NCBI GenBank assembly: GCA_016867695.1
Contig: VGIY01000172.1
Location: 1-5,884 of the forward strand
Origin: Candidatus Eiseniibacteriota bacterium
Lineage (GTDB): Bacteria > Eisenbacteria > RBG-16-71-46 > CAIMUX01 > WJJG01
Direction: 5' to 3'
Length of the DNA stretch: 5,884 nucleotides
The translations under genes and the position numbers were made by a program. Shown piece by piece: positions 1 to 5,549 of the stretch. Position 1 is the first letter of the stretch, and each line of letters starts with the position of its first letter. The notes under the pieces are model-generated. The model was not told the origin of the DNA, did no database searches, and was given only the letters and a program-made list of their open reading frames with translations.

Positions 1-2436
1 GACTACGGCTGCCGGGAGGAGAGCGCGGTCCGGGTGCATCGCAACACGATCGAGGGGTTCAACTACGGACTCCTCGTCGGTCGCGTGTGCGGCGGCACTG
101 AACAGGAGCTCTCGGACATCGAGGTTCACGACAACTACTTCGCCTCCAACGGCGGCGGAGGGGGCGGCGGAGCCGTCTGGGTGCGCGCGTCGGGCGGCGG
201 CGTGGCGGTCCACTACAACGGTTTCAGCGGCAACTACTGCGGGGTCAAGAACACGGCCGCCGCTCAGGTCGACGCGCGCTACAACTGGTGGGGGGATCCG
301 AGCGGACCGACGGTTCCGGGCCGCGGCGGCGACCCGATCGAGGGGGACGTCCTCTACGATCCGTTCTACACAGCGAATCTCGTCTGCGTGCCCGATCCGA
401 TGAAGCTGAACCTCTCCGCTCCGGACGGCACGGTGACGGTGAAGTACCTGGGCGGAGGATCGCATCCGATCTTCGGCTACTCCGTCACCTTCGCCTGGGA
501 CGGGGACGTGGTCAGCACGACGAGGTACGATGTCGACGAGGGCCCCTTCATGGCCGAGACGTGCGACACCTACTTCGCGGTCAGTGTTCCCCCCCCGGCG
601 CACACGCTCGTCGTCGACTGCGCGATGCTGTGCGAAGACACGAGCATCCTGGGCGTGGCCTTCCCGGGCGATCTCTTCTCGATCGACTTCAGCGCCGTGG
701 GATCGGGCACGAGTCCGGTGGATCTGGAGATCGTGAGCCTGGTGACGAGGGAGCGCAACGGCGTCACCGGCGTCAGCGAGGATGACGGCGAGATCCAGGT
801 GGATGTCGTGGCGCCGACGGTCTCGAGCGTCCACATCGCCAATCTGACGCTGATCCACACTGACGACTACGTCAAGGATGGGGACGACCTGGAGGTGACC
901 GCCGTCGTGACCGACGACGAAGGGGTCGACAAGGAGGACATCCTGGCCGACCTTTCTGTGCTGCTCGACGGCGGCGACACGGCTGTCGAGCCGGACAGCT
1001 ACGACGGCACCGTGGCCACCTGGACGGTTCCGCTGGCGGACGTGACCCTGGCCGCCGACGGCACCCGCTTGGTCACCGTGAACGCCACGGACCGGCTGGG
1101 CAACCCGGCCGCGGCGGGCAGCGATGGCATCATCGTCGACAACACGCCCCCGACCTCGCCGAGCGACTTCGCCGCCGCGCCGGGGCACCAGACGGTGCAG
1201 CTCGGCTGGACCAACGGCAGCGATGACCACTACGCCGGCGTCAAGATCGTCTACAACCGGTGGGGCGCCTATCCGGAGTATGGCAGCAACAACGGCAGCC
1301 CGAGGCCGAGCCCCGACTATCCGACGGCGCATTCCGATCCGGACGTTGCCTTCGCGGCTGCGGGCACGAGCTACACCTGGAGCCAGACCGACCGCGACAT
1401 CTACTTCTTCAGCGCCTTCTCCTACGATGAGGCGCGCAACTACTGCGCCATCCCGGACACCGCCAGTGCGACCAACTACTGGCTGGGCGATGTCAACGGC
1501 GATGGTGCCGTGGGGACGGGCGACATCAGCGTGCTCGCGAGCAGCTACTACGAGCCGGAGGGCGGCGGCGCCTGGGACAACCGGTGCGACGTCGGCCCGA
1601 CGCACAACGGCAGCCGGCTCGGGCTGCCCTATCCCGACGACCAGGTCCAGTTCGAGGACTTGATGATCTTCGCCATGAACTTCGGCGTGGTCGCTCCGCA
1701 GGCGCTGCCGCCGGTGGGCGTGCCGCCGACGGAGACGACCGGCGCGGTGGCGCTGCGGCTCGTGCCGCCCGCCTCCGTGGCTCCGGGCGCGGAGCTGTCG
1801 GTGCCGGTCTACCTGGAGGACGCGCGCGGGGTGGTCCAGGGGGTCCACTTCGCGGTCGGCTACGACGCGCGGACGCTCCAGTACCTGGGGGCGCAGCCCG
1901 GGGCGCTGGTGCAGGGGTGCGGGGAGAGCTTCTTCATGCCGGTGGTGCACGAGGGACAGCCGGTGGTGGACGCGGCGGCGCTGGGCGACGGGGCGACCTT
2001 CGGGCGCTCGGGCGAGCTGGCGGTGCTGCGCTTCCGCTGCACGGGCGAGGGGTCCCTGGCGCTGCGGCTGGAGGGGATCTCGGCGCGCAACGTGCTGAAC
2101 GAGGATCTGTTCGCCGAGACGAGCGATGTGGTTTCGGGTCCGGAGGCGCGGATCCCGGCGGAGGTGTTCCTGGGGGCGAACCGGCCCAACCCCGCACAGG
2201 GCGGGACGGGGATCGTCTTCGGGCTGCCGGGTGCGGCTGAGGTTCGCCTGGCGGTCTACGACGTGAGCGGTCGCGCGGTGCGGACGCTGGTGAGCGGGAG
2301 CCTGGCCGCGGGCGAGCATGCGATCGTCTGGGACGGCCGTGACGAGGGGGGCCGCGCGGTGTCGGGCGGCGTCTACCTCTACCGGCTGGAGACGCAGGGC
2401 CGGACGATCACGCGCAAGATGGTCGTCACCGAGTAG
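1..2436 (+). CDS. Large modular exported protein, 3' part (beta-helix / cohesin-like / Ig / FN3 / dockerin-like / cohesin-like / FlgD-like), 5' end missing
   Basis: The frame is open from base 1, so the gene enters from the left. A GTG at 34 is probably internal, because beta-helix coils already precede it. Numbering residues from base 1 (811 visible), I see in order: right-handed beta-helix coils to about 103, closed by NWWGDPSGP (95-103); a cohesin-like beta-sandwich, about 134-265; an Ig-like segment, about 272-383; an FN3-like segment from VDNTPPTSP (379-387) to about 490; a dockerin-like module, 495-562, with calcium-loop LGDVNGDG (D497, N499, D501, D508) and a degenerate second half ending FEDLMIFAMNFG; a second cohesin-like domain, about 583-704; and a FlgD-like/T9SS-type Ig domain, 721-811, with NRPNP, WDGRDEGG and GVYLYRL. 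The family role suggested is a secreted or surface protein with carbohydrate-related or adhesive modules. The substrate cannot be told, and no catalytic domain is visible. It ends in TAG and is followed by a strong hairpin. Module order is clear; function is inferred. Confidence 0.9.
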   Translation, partial: DYGCREESAVRVHRNTIEGFNYGLLVGRVCGGTEQELSDIEVHDNYFASNGGGGGGGAVWVRASGGGVAVHYNGFSGNYCGVKNTAAAQVDARYNWWGDPSGPTVPGRGGDPIEGDVLYDPFYTANLVCVPDPMKLNLSAPDGTVTVKYLGGGSHPIFGYSVTFAWDGDVVSTTRYDVDEGPFMAETCDTYFAVSVPPPAHTLVVDCAMLCEDTSILGVAFPGDLFSIDFSAVGSGTSPVDLEIVSLVTRERNGVTGVSEDDGEIQVDVVAPTVSSVHIANLTLIHTDDYVKDGDDLEVTAVVTDDEGVDKEDILADLSVLLDGGDTAVEPDSYDGTVATWTVPLADVTLAADGTRLVTVNATDRLGNPAAAGSDGIIVDNTPPTSPSDFAAAPGHQTVQLGWTNGSDDHYAGVKIVYNRWGAYPEYGSNNGSPRPSPDYPTAHSDPDVAFAAAGTSYTWSQTDRDIYFFSAFSYDEARNYCAIPDTASATNYWLGDVNGDGAVGTGDISVLASSYYEPEGGGAWDNRCDVGPTHNGSRLGLPYPDDQVQFEDLMIFAMNFGVVAPQALPPVGVPPTETTGAVALRLVPPASVAPGAELSVPVYLEDARGVVQGVHFAVGYDARTLQYLGAQPGALVQGCGESFFMPVVHEGQPVVDAAALGDGATFGRSGELAVLRFRCTGEGSLALRLEGISARNVLNEDLFAETSDVVSGPEARIPAEVFLGANRPNPAQGGTGIVFGLPGAAEVRLAVYDVSGRAVRTLVSGSLAAGEHAIVWDGRDEGGRAVSGGVYLYRLETQGRTITRKMVVTE

Positions 2437-2454
2437 TCCGATCCCCCCGAGCCA

Positions 2455-2488
2455 GGGGAGGCCCCGCGCCGGGCGCGGCGGCCTCCCC
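2455..2488 (+). terminator. Strong GC hairpin after the large exported protein gene
   Basis: GGGGAGGCC (2455-2463) plus CCGCGC (2464-2469) pair with GCGCGG (2473-2478) plus GGCCTCCCC (2480-2488). This gives a 15-bp stem with a 3-base loop and one bulged C at 2479. It begins 18 bases after the TAG stop. No T tract follows, only more G-rich sequence, so it is either a terminator without a U tract or an mRNA 3'-end stabiliser. Confidence 0.6.
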
Positions 2489-2498
2489 CGGCCGGGAC

Positions 2499-2508
2499 GG
2501 GGGGGGGG
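2499..2508. repeat. Run of ten G
   Basis: This is an uninterrupted homopolymer of ten G in the gap between the two exported protein genes, 11 to 20 bases beyond the hairpin. Such runs are prone to slippage and sequencing error. It lies outside any coding frame, so no reading frame depends on its length. Confidence 0.8.
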
Positions 2509-2509
2509 C

Positions 2510-2532
2510 ACGGAAGGGGTTACGCCTTCCGT
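2510..2532 (+). terminator. Second hairpin in the intergenic gap
   Basis: ACGGAAGG (2510-2517) and CCTTCCGT (2525-2532) form a perfect 8-bp stem with a 7-base loop. It lies directly after the G run and before the presumed promoter of the next gene. It could be a second stop signal for upstream transcription or part of the control of the downstream gene. No T tract follows. Confidence 0.4.
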
Positions 2533-2543
2533 CCTCCCCGCTA

Positions 2544-2564
2544 TTGCCGTAGAATCATCGGCAA
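2544..2564 (+). promoter_or_regulatory. Possible -10 box inside a small dyad, upstream of the Cys-rich protein gene
   Basis: TAGAAT (2550-2555) matches five of six bases of a TATAAT-type -10 box and is among the few AT-rich spots in the gap. It sits inside an inverted repeat, TTGCCG (2544-2549) with CGGCAA (2559-2564). No convincing -35 box lies 16-18 bases upstream. If used, the transcript would start about 80 bases before the ATG. The dyad could be an operator, but it is short. Confidence 0.25.
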
Positions 2565-2573
2565 GCGACCCGG

Positions 2574-2607
2574 CGCCCGCCTCGAGGTCTCGGCCGCGAG
2601 GCGGGCG
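2574..2607 (+). promoter_or_regulatory. 11-bp hairpin in the leader of the Cys-rich protein gene
   Basis: CGCCCGCCTCG (2574-2584) and CGAGGCGGGCG (2597-2607) are perfect reverse complements separated by 12 bases. A direct repeat CGGCGCCCG (2571-2579 and 2606-2614) overlaps both arms. The hairpin ends 24 bases before the ribosome binding site and leaves it free. It may act as an mRNA stability or attenuation element. Only the structure is seen. Confidence 0.4.
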
Positions 2608-2631
2608 GCGCCCGGCGACGAACGCGAACGT

Positions 2632-2636
2632 GGAGG
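2632..2636 (+). promoter_or_regulatory. Ribosome binding site fixing the start at 2643
   Basis: GGAGG lies six bases before ATG 2643. A TTG at 2637 in the same frame directly abuts the site and cannot be served by it, so the ATG is the better start. Confidence 0.75.
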
Positions 2637-2642
2637 TTGGCG

Positions 2643-3704
2643 ATGGGGCGCGCGATCAGATCCCGCATGCGTTGGCTCGTCTTCCTGGGGCTGGCGGTCC
2701 CGGCGGCCCTGGCGATCCTCCCGGGCGCGGCCGCGCCTGACATCCGCGTCTCGCTGCAACCCGACCCCGCCTGTGCGGACCAGGGGGAGCAGTTCCGGCT
2801 CTTCGTCTACGTGGACAGCGCCGGCAGCGAGTTCAACGGCTACGAGACGGTCATTCGCTTCAATCCCAATCGCCTGCTCGCGCTCAGCGCGCAGGAGGAG
2901 TCGGTGATGGTCGATGTCTGCGGCAACACCTGGTGGCGCAGGCGGATCGGCGCCGACTCGGTCTTCATCTCCCATGTCGCCCTCTGCGGCGCGCTGACGG
3001 CGACCGGGCCGGGGGCGCTCTCCTCGATCACCTTCCGCGCCCTCCAGGGGCCGGCGGTGACTCCGGTCGTCTTCGACTACATCGAGTTCTACGACGCGGG
3101 CGAGATCGTCCCCAGCGTGAGCCACGACGGGGTCGTCGTGATCACGCCTGATTGCCCGCCGTCGGGGGCCTGCTGTCTCGGCGACGGATCCTGCACGGAA
3201 GTGGACGAACCCGACTGCGCGGCGCTCGGCGGCGAGTTCCAAGGTTACTTCGTCCCCTGCACGCCCGACCTCTGCCCGAGAGCGGGCGTCTGCTGCGTGG
3301 GCGAGACCTGTCTCCTGGCGCTCGCCGGCGAGTGCGCCGATTTGGGCGGCGAGTGGTACGAGGAGTGGTCCGCCTGCGACCCCAATCCCTGCGAGTTTTC
3401 GCCGGTGGGCGAGGCACCGGCGGCGCGCGTGCCCGCCCGTCTCGAGTGCGTGCCCAATCCCACGACCGGAAGCGTCCGCCTGCGGTACGACCTCGCCGGG
3501 GCGGCGTATCCGCGGATCGAGATCTTCGATGCCGCCGGGCGTCTGGTGCGCAGTCTGGCCGGCCGGGCCGGCCCTGCGGCTCGGGGGACGATCCAGTGGG
3601 ACGGGCGCGACTCGGGCGGGCGGCGCGTGCCTCCAGGCGTCTACCAGGGGCGGCTGACGGCGGGGGACGAGACCGTCGCCGGGCAGGTGATCCTCATCGA
3701 GTGA
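2643..3704 (+). CDS. Secreted protein with cohesin-like domain, two six-cysteine modules and FlgD-like C-terminal domain
   Basis: This is a 353-residue protein starting at ATG 2643. Its N-terminus is an export signal: basic residues (R3, R6, R8, R10), a hydrophobic stretch W11-L26, then PGAAAP, with cleavage likely near 29-31. Residues about 33-165 are a cohesin-like beta-sandwich (VSLQPD start, FNGYETVIRFNP, GALSSITF). Residues 175-211 and 215-250 are two copies of a cysteine module of pattern G-x-CC, C, C-x-x-LGG-E, C-x-P-x-x-C, with six cysteines each (177, 178, 184, 192, 206, 211 and 217, 218, 223, 231, 245, 250). Residues 267-353 are the FlgD-like/T9SS-type Ig domain (VPNPTTG, IEIFDAAGR, WDGRDSGG, GVYQGRL), the same type as in the upstream protein. 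It acts outside the cytoplasm. The cysteines presumably form disulfides there. The binding partner is unknown, and no enzymatic motif was found. It stands alone, 206 bases after the upstream gene and convergent with gdhA. Confidence 0.9.
   Translation: MGRAIRSRMRWLVFLGLAVPAALAILPGAAAPDIRVSLQPDPACADQGEQFRLFVYVDSAGSEFNGYETVIRFNPNRLLALSAQEESVMVDVCGNTWWRRRIGADSVFISHVALCGALTATGPGALSSITFRALQGPAVTPVVFDYIEFYDAGEIVPSVSHDGVVVITPDCPPSGACCLGDGSCTEVDEPDCAALGGEFQGYFVPCTPDLCPRAGVCCVGETCLLALAGECADLGGEWYEEWSACDPNPCEFSPVGEAPAARVPARLECVPNPTTGSVRLRYDLAGAAYPRIEIFDAAGRLVRSLAGRAGPAARGTIQWDGRDSGGRRVPPGVYQGRLTAGDETVAGQVILIE
3165..3392 (+). repeat. Two tandem copies of a 36-37 residue six-cysteine module
   Basis: Copy 1 is 3165-3275 (37 residues) and copy 2 is 3285-3392 (36 residues), separated by three residues (PRA). 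All six cysteines align, as do the LGGE core and the closing C-x-P-x-x-C. Copy 2 is one residue shorter between the CC pair and the third cysteine. The spacing suggests a compact disulfide-bonded unit, present as an internal duplication. Confidence 0.85.
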
Positions 3705-3772
3705 TCGCAGCACTGCGGATCGCGGATTCCCGCAGGAGCGGGCAGGCGCAAGGGCGGGGTGTGCCTGGACCT

Positions 3773-3827
3773 CTCGCCCCGGCCGATTCCGCTCGCCGGG
3801 CGCCTCCAAGTCCGCTCGCCCCGGCCG
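3773..3827. repeat. Short direct repeats in the convergent gap
   Basis: CTCGCCCCGGCCG occurs at 3773-3785 and 3815-3827, and TCCGCTCGCC occurs at 3788-3797 and 3811-3820, so the two pairs interlock. The surrounding gap 3705-3918 has no credible gene. It otherwise holds only the GC-rich hairpins listed separately and a small 5-bp hairpin at 3729-3742. Confidence 0.5.
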
Positions 3828-3840
3828 CGGCGGGGCCGGG
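3820..3840. terminator. GC hairpin in the convergent gap
   Basis: CCCGGCC (3820-3826) pairs with GGCCGGG (3834-3840) across a 7-base loop. It lies 115 bases after the stop of the Cys-rich protein gene and about 80 bases beyond the gdhA stop. It has no T tract on either strand. Confidence 0.35.
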
Positions 3841-3853
3841 CGGCGCGAGTGGA

Positions 3854-3880
3854 CCGGGCGGCCCGCGAGCGGCCGCCCGG
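3854..3880. terminator. 10-bp hairpin between convergent genes, possible two-way terminator
   Basis: CCGGGCGGCC (3854-3863) and GGCCGCCCGG (3871-3880) are perfect reverse complements with a 7-base loop. It lies 38 bases past the gdhA stop on the minus strand, with the Cys-rich protein gene arriving from the other side. The position fits a shared terminator. The lack of a T tract keeps the call moderate. Confidence 0.5.
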
Positions 3881-3918
3881 CGACGGATCGGTCCGGTGCG
3901 AGACGGCGCGGCGCCGAT

Positions 3919-5280
3919 CTAGACGACGCCCTGGTCCATCATCGCGTCGGCGACCTTGAGGAAGCCGGCGATGTTGGCGCCGTTGACGTAGTTGCCCGGC
4001 GTGCCGAAGGCGTCGGCAGCCTCGACGCAGGCCTTGTGGATCGCCTTCATGATCCCATGCAGGCGCTGATCGACCTCCTCGCGGCTCCAGGAGAGGCGCA
4101 GGCTGTTCTGGCTCATCTCCAGCCCCGAGGTCGAGACGCCGCCCGCGTTGGCCGCCTTGCCCGGGCCGTAGAGGATCTTCTTGTCGAGGAAGAGCTTCAC
4201 GCCGTCGGGCGTGGTCGGCATGTTCGCGCCCTCGGAGACGACGTAGACGCCGCTACCCACCAGGTTTGCCGCGTCCCGGGCGTTGATCTCGTTCTGCGTC
4301 GCGCTGGGGAAGGCGCACTGGGCCTTCACGCTCCAGAGCGGGTTGTGCCCCACACTCGGATCGATCTGCGCGTAGGTCGCGCCCTTGAACTTCTCGGCGT
4401 ACTCCTTGATGCGCCCGCGGCGGATGTTCTTGAGCTGCATGACGAAGGCGAGCTTCTCGCGGTCGAGGCCCGCCGGGTCGTGGATGAAGCCGTTCGAGTC
4501 GGAGAGCGTGACCGGCTTGGCGCCCAGGTCGAGCAGCTTCTCGACGGTGTACTGGGCGACGTTGCCGCTGCCGGAGACGATGCAGGTCTTGCCCTCTAGC
4601 GTCTCCCCGCGGGTGCCGAGCATCTCGGCGGCGAAGTAGACGCTGCCGTAGCCGGTCGCCTCGGGCCGGATGAGCGAGCCGCCCCAGTTGAGGCCCTTGC
4701 CCGTCAGCACGCCGGTGAACTCGTTGCGCAGCTTCTTGTACTGGCCGAAGAGGTAGCCGATCTCGCGCCCGCCCACGCCGATGTCGCCGGCGGGGACGTC
4801 GGTGTCAGCGCCGATGTGGCGGAAGAGCTCGCTCATGAAGCTCTGGCAGAAGCGCATGACCTCCATGTCGCTCTTGCCCTTGGGATCGAAGTCCGACCCC
4901 CCCTTGCCGCCGCCCATCGGCAGCGTGGTCAGGCTGTTCTTGAAGACCTGCTCGAAGGCGAGGAACTTGAGGATCCCGAGATTCACGCTCGGGTGGAAGC
5001 GCAGGCCGCCCTTGTAGGGACCGATGGCGCTGTTCATCTCGATGCGGAAGCCGCGGTTGACCTGGACCTCGCCGGCGTCGTCGACCCAGGGCACGCGGAA
5101 CAGGATCACTCGCTCCGGCTCGCAGATGCGCTCGAGGACCTTGGCCTTGCGGTACTCGGGCCGCTGGTCGAGCACCGGCCAGAGCGACTCGACGACCTCG
5201 TGGACCGCCTGGTGGAATTCCTTCTCGCCGGCGTTCCTGGCAACGATCTGCTCCATGAAATCGGCTACCGACTTCGCCAT
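3919..5280 (-). CDS. gdhA: Glutamate dehydrogenase, hexameric type, probably NADP-dependent
   Basis: A complete protein of 453 residues, the usual size of bacterial hexameric GDH (about 447-450). It reductively aminates 2-oxoglutarate to glutamate with ammonium in the cytoplasm. The N-terminal substrate domain carries PYKGGLRFHPSVN (K90), K114, the signature LPMGGGKGGSDFDPKGKSD with catalytic K126, and PAGDIGVGGREIGY (D166). These match K89, K113, K125 and D165 of the Clostridium symbiosum enzyme with a shift of one. The coenzyme domain has the Rossmann motif GSGNVA (237-242). The loop after the second strand reads SDSNG (260-264), like NADP enzymes such as E. coli GdhA and unlike the NAD-type GPDG, so NADP is inferred. 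GGVSTSGLEMSQNS (380-393) closes the site. The start is fixed by AGGAGG five bases upstream. No key residue is missing. It is transcribed alone, convergent with the Cys-rich protein gene and divergent from the gene at 5663. Confidence 0.97.
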   Translation of the reverse strand: MAKSVADFMEQIVARNAGEKEFHQAVHEVVESLWPVLDQRPEYRKAKVLERICEPERVILFRVPWVDDAGEVQVNRGFRIEMNSAIGPYKGGLRFHPSVNLGILKFLAFEQVFKNSLTTLPMGGGKGGSDFDPKGKSDMEVMRFCQSFMSELFRHIGADTDVPAGDIGVGGREIGYLFGQYKKLRNEFTGVLTGKGLNWGGSLIRPEATGYGSVYFAAEMLGTRGETLEGKTCIVSGSGNVAQYTVEKLLDLGAKPVTLSDSNGFIHDPAGLDREKLAFVMQLKNIRRGRIKEYAEKFKGATYAQIDPSVGHNPLWSVKAQCAFPSATQNEINARDAANLVGSGVYVVSEGANMPTTPDGVKLFLDKKILYGPGKAANAGGVSTSGLEMSQNSLRLSWSREEVDQRLHGIMKAIHKACVEAADAFGTPGNYVNGANIAGFLKVADAMMDQGVV

Positions 5281-5285
5281 GGGTT

Positions 5286-5308
5286 CCTCCTGACCCCGTT
5301 GCGGGGTC
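5286..5308 (-). promoter_or_regulatory. gdhA ribosome binding site directly against a 7-bp hairpin
   Basis: Read on the minus strand, GACCCCG-CAA-CGGGGTC (5308 to 5292) is a perfect 7-bp stem with a 3-base loop. The Shine-Dalgarno AGGAGG (5291 to 5286) follows with no gap, then five bases and the ATG. Stacking of the stem on the site could affect ribosome access, or the stem could simply hold the site single-stranded. Confidence 0.6.
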
Positions 5309-5337
5309 GAGCTGCTTGGGCGTCTGACGGCCTGGGA

Positions 5338-5357
5338 CGGCCGCGGAGTGGCGGCCG
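5338..5357 (-). promoter_or_regulatory. Second hairpin in the gdhA leader
   Basis: CGGCCGC (5338-5344) and GCGGCCG (5351-5357) form a 7-bp stem with a 6-base loop. It lies just downstream of the expected transcript start if the promoter at 5375-5404 is used, so it would be near the 5' end of the gdhA mRNA, where it could protect against decay. Confidence 0.35.
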
Positions 5358-5374
5358 CGAAAACGCAAGGCGGA

Positions 5375-5404
5375 AGAGTAGCAGCCGGCCCCGCCGCGCG
5401 GCAA
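5375..5404 (-). promoter_or_regulatory. Candidate sigma70-type promoter for gdhA
   Basis: On the minus strand, TTGCCG (5404 to 5399, four of six matches to TTGACA) is followed by an 18-base spacer and TACTCT (5380 to 5375, a weak -10). The implied leader is about 88 bases. It is the best pair I find in this GC-rich gap, but the -10 box is poor. Confidence 0.3.
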
Positions 5405-5447
5405 GGCGGATGTTGTGGCGGCTGCCGCGGCGGCGGCGCTGCGGCTG

Positions 5448-5477
5448 TTGGCGCGGATCGGAGACCGGGAGTATGAT
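5448..5477 (+). promoter_or_regulatory. Candidate sigma70-type promoter for the secreted protein gene at 5663
   Basis: TTGGCG (5448-5453, four of six) and TATGAT (5472-5477, five of six) are separated by 18 bases. It points away from gdhA. The transcript would begin near 5484 and carry a leader of about 180 bases that includes the 9-bp repeat tract. Confidence 0.4.
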
Positions 5478-5549
5478 CGTCGAGTGCGCGCGTAGCGCGA
5501 AGCGGCGCGAGGACGGCGGAGAGCGCTGATCAGGCCCGAGCGGCCGCGG

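Noticed and set aside
34..36. GTG 34 as the true start of the large exported protein
   Set aside because: The frame is open upstream to base 1 with beta-helix-like residues and there is no signal peptide after the GTG, so the real start is outside the window.
150..172. GGC/GGA-rich stretch in the beta-helix as a separate repeat element
   Set aside because: It encodes a run of seven glycines in frame within a beta-helix turn. Such Gly runs are plausible in loops and no unit structure is seen.
2637..2639. TTG 2637 as start of the Cys-rich protein
   Set aside because: It directly abuts GGAGG. ATG 2643 has ideal spacing of six bases and is followed by a complete signal peptide.
2541..3809. 422-codon open frame on the minus strand across the whole Cys-rich protein gene
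   Set aside because: It is antisense to a gene with a signal peptide, conserved domains and a good ribosome site. Its translation is dominated by Arg, Pro, Ala and Gly with no domain, as expected from the high GC content.
4036..4599. 187-codon plus-strand frame inside gdhA
   Set aside because: It is antisense to a fully conserved GDH. The Leu/Ala/Arg/Val/Asp/Glu-rich translation is a shadow of GC-rich codons.
5416..5447. CGG-rich tract as a trinucleotide repeat element
   Set aside because: Only a few CGG units are adjacent and they are irregular. It is compatible with background GC composition.
4816..5529. 237-codon plus-strand frame from gdhA into the divergent gap
   Set aside because: Most of it is antisense to the gdhA N-terminus. 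The tail enters the promoter region and becomes Arg-rich with no recognisable domain.
5473..5529. 18-codon frame starting ATG 5473 after GGGAG, a possible leader peptide
   Set aside because: Its ATG lies inside the best -10 box (TATGAT), so both cannot serve the same transcript. The peptide has no run of a single amino acid and no terminator/antiterminator pair follows.
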